Assembly: GCA_016764015.1 (NCBI GenBank) | Contig: JAESSR010000192.1 | Span: forward strand, 1 to 6,378 | DNA: 6,378 nt | Reading direction: 5' to 3' | From: Phycisphaerales bacterium | Lineage (GTDB): Bacteria > Planctomycetota > Phycisphaerae > Phycisphaerales > UBA1924 | In this document: piece after piece, positions 1 through 4,997 of the stretch | How positions within the stretch are numbered: position 1 is the first letter of the stretch | Layout of the letters: every line of letters starts with the position of its first letter | Made by a program: the position numbers and the translations under genes | Notes under the pieces: model-generated | Databases searched by the model: none | Told to the model about the DNA's origin: nothing | What the model saw: only the letters and a program-made list of their open reading frames with translations

Positions 1-489
1 ATGGTGATCCCATCACTCTTGGCGATCTCGATTCCTATTGCTGTTGGGCTGACCCTTTCGGTCGCCGGCGTGATGGGTATGCTTGTTGGCGGTTTGACCT
101 CGGGCTTCGCGCTCGCGGTGTTCATGTCCAACGCTGGTGGTGCTTGGGACAATGCCAAGAAGCTGCTCGAATCATATGGTGCGATCACCGCACAAGATAT
201 GGTTGATGGCACGGGCAAGTCATCGAAGGTGCCTGAGAATGTTCGTTCGACGATCATGGATCGTTCAAATGAAGCCATCGCGGCTGGCAATGGCGATCTG
301 ATTGTTTACGGCAAGGGCTCGGACGATCACAAGGCCACCATCGTTGGTGACACCGTTGGTGATCCGTTTAAGGATACTTCGGGCCCAGCACTCAACATTC
401 TCATCAAGCTGATCTCGATCGTTTCGGTCGTGTTTGCGGGGCTGATTGTTGCCTATGGCGATATCCTCGGCGGCATCATCGGGATTTGA
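1..489 (+). CDS. hppA: Membrane-bound ion-pumping pyrophosphatase, C-terminal part (5' end outside window)
   Basis: Integral membrane enzyme that couples hydrolysis of pyrophosphate to H+ (or Na+) pumping across the cytoplasmic membrane. The window holds about the last 162 residues of a protein usually near 700 residues long; the ATG at position 1 is almost certainly an internal methionine. Visible family hallmarks are NAGGAWDNAKK (visible residues 44-54) and GDTVGDPFKDTSGP (116-129), whose Asp and Lys residues (D117, D121, K124, D125) bind Mg-pyrophosphate in this family, followed by the conserved NILIKL and two hydrophobic membrane helices. The loop between these motifs (about 55-103) is longer than I expect for the family. 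The segment that separates K+-dependent from K+-independent enzymes lies upstream, so subtype and pumped ion cannot be read here. The gene ends in TGA and is followed by a strong terminator, so it closes its transcription unit. The family call is very secure. Confidence 0.97.
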   Translation: MVIPSLLAISIPIAVGLTLSVAGVMGMLVGGLTSGFALAVFMSNAGGAWDNAKKLLESYGAITAQDMVDGTGKSSKVPENVRSTIMDRSNEAIAAGNGDLIVYGKGSDDHKATIVGDTVGDPFKDTSGPALNILIKLISIVSVVFAGLIVAYGDILGGIIGI

Positions 490-525
490 TTTCTGGTTTA
501 ACCAGTTATTTAACTATCCAACATG

Positions 526-553
526 AAAGCCCCGGGCAACCGGGGCTTTTTTT
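526..553 (+). terminator. Rho-independent terminator after hppA
   Basis: A perfect 10-bp inverted repeat (AAAGCCCCGG / CCGGGGCTTT) closes a GCAA loop of the stable GNRA type and runs into seven consecutive T residues (547-553). It lies 37 bp after the hppA stop codon and points the right way to end hppA transcription. The A-tract on the left arm could make it partly bidirectional, but no leftward gene needs it here. Confidence 0.95.
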
Positions 554-612
554 AATGCGTATATGGTATCATTACGACTTGTACCCATCACCATCCATTT
601 CACGGAGTCTGC
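554..612 (+). promoter_or_regulatory. Probable promoter/leader of the transglutaminase-like gene
   Basis: This short gap separates the hppA terminator from the next gene, so a promoter is expected here. TATCAT at 567-572 matches the -10 consensus at five of six positions, but no good -35 hexamer sits 16-18 bp upstream, where the terminator stem lies. A GGAG Shine-Dalgarno core at 604-607 is 5 nt before the ATG at 613 and supports that start. The promoter call is tentative; the ribosome binding site is clearer. Confidence 0.35.
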
Positions 613-2481
613 ATGCTGCATACATTTGATCGATTCTGCCGAGTGTTTTTCCAACTGAGCCTCGTCTGTACAACTGCAATGTTCACAACTGCCGCAATTG
701 CCAGCTCCGCCCCAGACGCATTCACTCAGGAAGTCGAAGCGAACATTATCGAAATCTTCGAACGAGTGACCGATCAAGAATCGCTCGAACTCGCGAGCCG
801 TGAGATCAACTCACTCGCAGATTATGTGTCTGCGCATGCTGGAACTCGCCAGTTTGATGCGATCGTCCATGCCGAGGCCGCCCGAGAAATCGCGAAGCTA
901 CTCCTCGGAGCATCGAGTTCGAACAAAAGGCTCGATCTCACGAATACCATCGACCAACTCTTTGAACATCCAGAGTTCATGATAGAGCTTGGGATTCAGA
1001 TTTCAGACAAGGACCACGCCGAGCATGTCGCTCGGATTAGCAATGAACTCATAGAGAAACGATCGGCCCAAGTGAAGGCTTTCCCGCGGGTTGCCGCCGC
1101 GATTGCACTCGTTCATGATCGCCCGGCGAGCTCACCATACACTATTCGGATCAATGAAAACCGCCCGGTCGCAGCCCGCCCACTTGATATCTTTGACTTC
1201 TATGTCAATCACGCGAGCACGATGGCCATCCCGCTCAACAAGTTGCCGACAGCGTTGCTCGTGTATGTTGTCGATGTCTCTGAATCGATTGAAGACCTTG
1301 AATGGGCACATCGAACATACGCACGAAATCAGCAGGTCGGTGAGCGGTTCTTTGAAATCGAGTATGACTACGACCATTACAGAAAGGGCACACCAAAGAA
1401 GGTCACCCAGGCTGGCGACTATTCCCTCAAGCAAATCAAGAAGCACGGCGGGGTGTGCGCCGATCAAGCCTACTTCGCGATGAGTGTTGCGAAAGCCAAT
1501 GGGATTCCTTCTGGATATATTGTCGCCAAAGGTGCCAATGTTTCTCATGCCTGGGTTGGATTCTTAGAGGTGAAAGGGCGGCAAACCGCTTGGAACTTTG
1601 ATGCCGGGAGGTACCCTGAGTATCAAAAACTCCGAGGCAATGTCACCAATCCTCAAACCGGCGAGCGCATCAGCGACGGCAGGCTCGGCGTTCTTGGGAT
1701 CGCCTCGTCATCAACAAACACCAGCGTGCTCCACAGCATGGCGATCGCCAAAGCGGTTATGCGGATGCTCAAAAAGGACTGGAACCCTGAGACCGATTTG
1801 AGACTTGACATCAGAGGCAACTTAAGAAAGCCACGAACAGACTCCGCCAAGGATTGCCTTGCGCTGCTCAAAGCATCCTTACGCAAATGCGCAGGCTCGC
1901 CCACAGCCTGGGCCGATGTGATCCACATGTCATACATGCGCGAGCTTACTCTTGCCCAGAAAAACACCTGGTCAAAAGCGGTCATGCAGATGTGCGGCAA
2001 GCAGCATCAAGATTTCTCATATGACTTCCTCGTTGATCTCATCAATACCATCGAAGATCCCAATCAACAGCATGAAATGTGGGAATGGGCGTTTAATCAG
2101 TTCCGAACTCGTCCTGATCTGGCTGCGGGCGTGCGCTTCATGCAAGGGCGGCTCTGGCAAAGCAACGACAACCCGGAATACGCATGGATCGCGTACAACG
2201 ATGTGATCACCAACTTCATCAATGAAGGCCCGATGGTCAATCAAGCGCTAAGTTCGATGGGCAAGCTCTTGATAGAATCGGACAAACGAGACGACTACCT
2301 GACGATTCTGCTCGATGCCGCCCGCCGGGTTGATACCCCGAATCAAATGGGCAGTAATTTTGCTCGGCAATCAAACTACTACAAAATCAACTGGCGTCTT
2401 GTCAAAGAACTCGAATACCATGATCAACTTGCTCAGGCAAGCCGAATCAGGAAGTTGATCAACATGCCGGCGAATGAATGA
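613..2481 (+). CDS. Exported transglutaminase-like (papain-fold) protein, 622 aa, function unknown
   Basis: An N-terminal signal peptide is visible: a short basic start, a hydrophobic stretch (about residues 11-29) and a likely signal peptidase I site after AIA (30), so the protein should be exported. Residues 31-230 are mainly helical and not recognised. Residues 270-335 match a transglutaminase-like core: Cys282 in GGVCADQAYF, His312 in SHAWVGF and Asp330 in WNFDAGRY, the order and spacing of the family's Cys-His-Asp triad, with the usual GIPSGYI strand between them. Residues 370-622 look helix-rich, possibly TPR-like, ending without a membrane anchor. Bacterial members of this superfamily are often proteases or peptide amidases rather than true cross-linkers, so the substrate cannot be named. 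The ATG at 613 is chosen because of GGAG 5 nt upstream and the signal peptide right after it. It appears monocistronic, behind a terminator and converging on the metal operon. Confidence 0.85.
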   Translation: MLHTFDRFCRVFFQLSLVCTTAMFTTAAIASSAPDAFTQEVEANIIEIFERVTDQESLELASREINSLADYVSAHAGTRQFDAIVHAEAAREIAKLLLGASSSNKRLDLTNTIDQLFEHPEFMIELGIQISDKDHAEHVARISNELIEKRSAQVKAFPRVAAAIALVHDRPASSPYTIRINENRPVAARPLDIFDFYVNHASTMAIPLNKLPTALLVYVVDVSESIEDLEWAHRTYARNQQVGERFFEIEYDYDHYRKGTPKKVTQAGDYSLKQIKKHGGVCADQAYFAMSVAKANGIPSGYIVAKGANVSHAWVGFLEVKGRQTAWNFDAGRYPEYQKLRGNVTNPQTGERISDGRLGVLGIASSSTNTSVLHSMAIAKAVMRMLKKDWNPETDLRLDIRGNLRKPRTDSAKDCLALLKASLRKCAGSPTAWADVIHMSYMRELTLAQKNTWSKAVMQMCGKQHQDFSYDFLVDLINTIEDPNQQHEMWEWAFNQFRTRPDLAAGVRFMQGRLWQSNDNPEYAWIAYNDVITNFINEGPMVNQALSSMGKLLIESDKRDDYLTILLDAARRVDTPNQMGSNFARQSNYYKINWRLVKELEYHDQLAQASRIRKLINMPANE

Positions 2482-2488
2482 GAAAGAC

Positions 2489-2674
2489 TCAGTCCTCAAA
2501 CTCGTCGAATGCGCCGCGCTTGGTTTGATCGTCGAGATAGTCCTGAAAATCACCCATTTTGTAAGAGATAAAACAGAACGCATGGTGCAAGGTGAGCCAC
2601 TCGATGTCGGACTTGTCTTCTTCGAGGTCTTTGCGGATGGTGTTGAACTCGGCGAGAATTTTTTCGGCTTTCAT
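2489..2674 (-). CDS. Small acidic protein of unknown function, 61 aa, last gene of metal-transport operon
   Basis: I do not recognise this family. It is short, soluble and probably helical, strongly acidic (16 Asp/Glu against 8 Lys/Arg), with a central aromatic and His-containing stretch (WLTLHHAFCFISY, residues 26-38) and an acidic tail ending FDEFED. Neither a signal peptide nor a membrane segment is visible. The frame is open further up, to 2713, but the ATG at 2674 is preferred because GGAAAGG (2680-2686) lies 5 nt upstream and the additional 13 residues look like leader sequence. It begins 42 nt after the permease stop codon on the same strand with no terminator between, so it is probably co-transcribed. 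It ends 7 bp from the end of the convergent transglutaminase-like gene. Being a chance ORF is possible but less likely given the ribosome binding site and position. Confidence 0.6.
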   Translation of the reverse strand: MKAEKILAEFNTIRKDLEEDKSDIEWLTLHHAFCFISYKMGDFQDYLDDQTKRGAFDEFED

Positions 2675-2716
2675 ACTGACCTTTCCATAAGTTGAACACT
2701 CCATAAAGAGCATTGC

Positions 2717-3589
2717 TCAGGATCGTAGACGCTTGAACACAAGTTGTGCGCCCAAGGTGAGTAGATACATGATGCTTTGGACAAGCACGATCGATGGGCC
2801 GATGGGTATGTCCATTTGAAATCCTACAAGCATGCCTATCGCCGCCCCGCTCACAGCGATCAAGGCTGAATACACAAACACGGATCGGAGCTTCGCACTC
2901 AGATTCAACGCCGCTGCGCCCGGGAGTACCAGCATCGCCGCAGCCAGCACCACGCCCGCGATCTGCATCGCCATGACGATGGCCAATGCGAGAATCACAA
3001 GGAATATGTTGGTTGTTTGCTTGGAACTGATCCCATACGCATCAACAACCGGTTCATCAAACGCCCAGAAAACCAAGCGTCTGCGGATAAACCAGGTAGC
3101 TGCGAGTATCGCCATCGCGACCCCGATTGCGAGAGAGGCTCTGGGCCAATCGGTTTCGAGGATGTTGCCAAAGAGGATTTCTTCGATCAGGTGATGCTCA
3201 TCTTGATGCTCTGCTATCGCATGCCCAGCCTGGTCATGCTCATGCCCGGATTCAGCAAAGGTAAACAGGATAAACCCGAGAGCCATCGACGCAGAGAGCA
3301 CGACACCGATTGCGGTATCCGTCCTGCCCTTATTCGCACGCGAGAGTGCCGCGATCCACAACGCTGCCAAAATCGAAAACGCGACGACAATGAACAGTTG
3401 CCCGATCGCCCCCGCAGTAGTTGCCCCATGCACACCAAGAACGAGGGCAATGCCAACGCCACCGAACGCCGCGTGTGAGATTCCTTGTCCGATGAATGCC
3501 AAGCGTTTGAGCACCACGAAGACACTCAATGCCCCGCCCATCAGTGCGATCACAAGCGAAGCGGCGATGACCGGAGCGAGCTCATTCAT
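2717..3589 (-). CDS. znuB: Zinc/manganese-type ABC transporter permease (ABC-3 family, ZnuB-like)
   Basis: Membrane subunit of an ABC importer for divalent metal, 290 residues, typical for the family. It consists of successive hydrophobic helices with ABC-3 landmarks: GISHAAFGGVGIA (36-48), which resembles the family's LSHA motif; ILFGNIL (138-144); and AGVVLAAAMLVLPGAAA (211-227). Between helices, residues 116-133 form a loop rich in His and acidic residues (His116, 118, 123, 128, 132, 133), a likely metal-interacting segment that favours zinc over manganese, though the substrate is inferred. The start codon overlaps the stop of the upstream ATPase gene by 4 bp (ATGA), and GGGAG lies 6 nt upstream of the ATG, indicating coupled translation. 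The gene symbol reflects family likeness; mntB/troC-type assignments are not excluded. Subunit stoichiometry and partner binding protein cannot be seen. Confidence 0.9.
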   Translation of the reverse strand: MNELAPVIAASLVIALMGGALSVFVVLKRLAFIGQGISHAAFGGVGIALVLGVHGATTAGAIGQLFIVVAFSILAALWIAALSRANKGRTDTAIGVVLSASMALGFILFTFAESGHEHDQAGHAIAEHQDEHHLIEEILFGNILETDWPRASLAIGVAMAILAATWFIRRRLVFWAFDEPVVDAYGISSKQTTNIFLVILALAIVMAMQIAGVVLAAAMLVLPGAAALNLSAKLRSVFVYSALIAVSGAAIGMLVGFQMDIPIGPSIVLVQSIMYLLTLGAQLVFKRLRS

Positions 3590-4464
3590 GATTCACTCCC
3601 ATCTACAGTATCTTCATCGCAGCCGCAATCGTGCTGGTGTTGGTGTGCGTGAGCAGGATCATCGCATCCGTCGGCGAGATGCGCATCAATGTGGATATCG
3701 CCGAAGACTCCCGCGACATCATGGGCAAAGACCTGCGCGAGCACCGCGGGCGTAAGCCCATCGGGAGCAGCATGAAAGTGGAGTGTCCGCGAGAGACACG
3801 CAACACGATCGGCGACGGCTGCGATCGCTCGCATGTCATGCGAAACAACAATCACTGTCAGATCAAGCTGGCTATGGATGGTTTCGATCAGCTCACCAAA
3901 GCGCTGTTGCCCTGCGATATCAACCCCCACTGTGGGCTCATCGAGAACCAGCAGCCTTGGATTGCCTGCAATTGCGCGAGCGATCATCACGCGTTGGAGC
4001 TGCCCGCCGGAGAGTGCCCCGATCGGACGAGTCGCTAAATCTTGAAGATCAACGAGTTTGATTGCTTGATCGATCGCTGAACGATCTTCATCGGACATCT
4101 TCTTCCAAGGCTTGGTTCGGCACGCCCGCCCGAGTCCCACCACTTGCTGCACATTGATCGGCCAATCTCTTTGGGCTTCGATGCGCTGAGGCAGGTACCC
4201 GATGAACCCGCGCTGACGCGCCTGAGCAGGGGAATGCCCAAACACACGCACAGTCCCCGATGTCGGCTTGAGCATGCCGAGGATGAGTTTGATGAGAGTT
4301 GATTTGCCGCCGCCGTTGGGGCCGAGGATGCCCAGCTTGGTGTGTTGTTCGATGGTGAAGTGCACATCTTCGAGCGCGAGCGTCGGCGAGCCATCAAAGC
4401 CCGTCGCCGGGTAGGCAAAAGAAACATGATCAATCTCGACGGCTGGTATCGTGGGCGAAGGCAT
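3586..4464 (-). CDS. znuC: Zinc/manganese-type ABC transporter ATPase with His/Cys-rich tail (ZnuC-like)
   Basis: Cytoplasmic ATPase that powers the adjacent permease. All nucleotide-binding motifs are intact: Walker A GPNGGGKST (48-56), Q-loop Gln93 in LPQR, signature LSGGQLQR (151-158), Walker B LLVLDEP (171-177) with catalytic Glu176, and switch His209 in VVSHD. The protein is 292 residues, about 40 longer than usual, owing to a C-terminal tail with His258, His262, Cys267 and then the alternating run HAHQHQHDCGC (272-282), before an acidic end. Such a tail probably binds metal, perhaps as a sensor or buffer; that role is inferred. The ATG at 4464 is the only reasonable start: an in-frame TAA lies just upstream and no ATG or GTG follows closely. 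No Shine-Dalgarno site is visible before it. The gene overlaps the permease gene by 4 bp and leads the operon. A substrate-binding protein gene is absent next to it. Confidence 0.92.
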   Translation of the reverse strand: MPSPTIPAVEIDHVSFAYPATGFDGSPTLALEDVHFTIEQHTKLGILGPNGGGKSTLIKLILGMLKPTSGTVRVFGHSPAQARQRGFIGYLPQRIEAQRDWPINVQQVVGLGRACRTKPWKKMSDEDRSAIDQAIKLVDLQDLATRPIGALSGGQLQRVMIARAIAGNPRLLVLDEPTVGVDIAGQQRFGELIETIHSQLDLTVIVVSHDMRAIAAVADRVACLSRTLHFHAAPDGLTPAVLAQVFAHDVAGVFGDIHIDAHLADGCDDPAHAHQHQHDCGCDEDTVDGSES

Positions 4465-4498
4465 AGATGATTATTGAGAATAGAACGATGAGAAACAA
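4465..4498 (-). promoter_or_regulatory. Candidate promoter of the metal-transport operon, possibly giving a leaderless mRNA
   Basis: Reading leftward, TTGTTT (4498-4493) is followed after exactly 17 nt by AATAAT (4475-4470), which matches the -10 consensus at five of six positions. The -35 match is only moderate. The predicted transcription start falls at or next to the ATG at 4464. No Shine-Dalgarno sequence lies between, so the transcript could be leaderless. This is read from consensus alone. Confidence 0.35.
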
Positions 4499-4503
4499 GT
4501 TTC
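4492..4503. promoter_or_regulatory. Short palindrome GAAAC-AA-GTTTC, candidate metal-regulator operator
   Basis: A perfect 5-bp inverted repeat with a 2-bp centre overlaps the candidate -35 element of the metal operon, a position where a repressor would block transcription. Zinc and manganese importers are commonly controlled by Zur, MntR or related proteins binding palindromes. The half sites are short and I cannot match them confidently to a known box; chance is possible. Confidence 0.25.
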
Positions 4504-4531
4504 AGCAATGCCAAGCGTGCGGATTCATTGC

Positions 4532-4558
4532 TTTGATGCGTATAGAATCGATATACCA
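4532..4558 (+). promoter_or_regulatory. Candidate tRNA-Ala promoter, -10 region
   Basis: TAGAAT at 4543-4548 matches the -10 consensus at five of six positions and would start transcription a few bases before the mature tRNA 5' end. No clear -35 element stands 17 bp upstream. The sequence TTTGATGCGTATA (4532-4544) recurs with one mismatch at 551-563, upstream of the transglutaminase-like gene. Confidence 0.35.
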
Positions 4559-4631
4559 GGGGCGGTAGCTCAGCTGGTAGAGCATTCGGTTCGCAATCGA
4601 AAGGTCAGGAGTTCGATCCTCCTTCGCTCCA
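4559..4631 (+). tRNA. tRNA-Ala, anticodon CGC (reads GCG)
   Basis: The 73-nt sequence folds into a complete cloverleaf. The 7-bp acceptor stem GGGGCGG / TCGCTCC includes the G3-U70 wobble that marks alanine tRNAs. The D stem is GCTC/GAGC with the GG of the D loop present. The anticodon stem TTCGG/TCGAA encloses the loop TTCGCAA with CGC at 4592-4594, and the T stem AGGAG/CTCCT encloses TTCGATC. The discriminator base is A. The 3' CCA is not encoded (the genome continues TTG), so it must be added by the CCA-adding enzyme. Pairing is complete apart from G-U wobbles, so the gene looks functional. Confidence 0.96.
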
Positions 4632-4656
4632 TTGCCTGCATATCGAGAACTTGATG

Positions 4657-4677
4657 AGGGCTGAAAGCCTTATTCTT
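4657..4677 (+). terminator. Weak candidate terminator after tRNA-Ala
   Basis: AGGGCT and AGCCTT can pair (six pairs including one G-U) around a GAA triloop, followed by the T-rich ATTCTT, 25 nt after the tRNA. The stem is short and the T-tract interrupted, so the call is tentative. The rest of 4632-4771 holds no gene I can support. Confidence 0.35.
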
Positions 4678-4771
4678 GATGTTTATCATGGTGGAACTTC
4701 CGCCAAGAATCATCTTTGTCAATCATCGAACCCAACGGACACAAGGCTCAAAAAGAATAGAGGTAATCTTT

Positions 4772-4993
4772 TCATTCGCTTCGTTGATCATCTTTGGAAT
4801 CCTGATGTGAACTTTGATCTGCTTCAGATACAGTTGGCTGAGCTGTAATGGTATCGTCGTCGTCAAAGACCGCACGCAACGCGGGCGTATCGAGATCATC
4901 GAACTGCCCAGACTTGACGGCCAATATAAAAGCAACGATCCCGATTCCCGCAAGAAAAAGGGCAGCCGGGATCATAATGAGTAAGACTGACAC
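4772..4993 (-). CDS. ccoS: Cytochrome oxidase cbb3 assembly protein CcoS
   Basis: Small membrane protein needed for maturation of cbb3-type cytochrome c oxidase, where it is thought to help incorporate the metal and haem cofactors. It has one N-terminal membrane helix (about residues 2-26) followed directly by the family's signature block SGQFDDLDTPA (28-38) and FDDDD (43-47), then an acidic, polar tail to residue 73 with no recognised domain. The GTG at 4993 is chosen as start: it yields the usual short CcoS N-terminus (MSVLLIMIP), lies 4 nt after the ccoI stop codon, and has GGAAAGGG a suitable distance upstream. An upstream in-frame GTG at 5020 would add nine residues overlapping ccoI and is less likely. 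Its position directly after ccoI is the standard cco gene order and confirms the call. Translation is probably coupled to ccoI. Confidence 0.93.
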   Translation of the reverse strand: MSVLLIMIPAALFLAGIGIVAFILAVKSGQFDDLDTPALRAVFDDDDTITAQPTVSEADQSSHQDSKDDQRSE

Positions 4994-4997
4994 TGAA

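Noticed and set aside
514..777. Leftward open frame of 87 codons with several Cys residues
   Set aside because: It runs through the hppA terminator and overlaps the signal-peptide region of the real gene on the other strand; nothing supports its translation.
1132..1548. Leftward open frame of 138 codons inside the transglutaminase-like gene
   Set aside because: It is antisense to the catalytic core, resembles no known protein and is explained by the codon use of the real gene.
2832..3478. Rightward open frames opposite the permease gene
   Set aside because: They are low-quality, antisense to clear ABC-3 coding sequence and have no supporting start signals.
4559..4631. tRNA-Ala as an integration site for a mobile element
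   Set aside because: No repeat of the tRNA 3' end, integrase gene or other element gene is seen in the window.
4690..4704. Inverted repeat GGTGGAACTTCCGCC between the tRNA and ccoS
   Set aside because: The stem is only about five pairs and no T-tract follows on either strand, so it is not a convincing terminator.
4750..4772. A/T-rich inverted repeat AAAAGA...TCTTTT at the end of ccoS
   Set aside because: It could be a leftward terminator with a short T-tract, but the stem has only one G-C pair and should be unstable.
4651..4848. Rightward open frame of 65 codons downstream of tRNA-Ala
   Set aside because: It starts at a TTG without a ribosome binding site, overlaps the end of ccoS and has no recognisable features.
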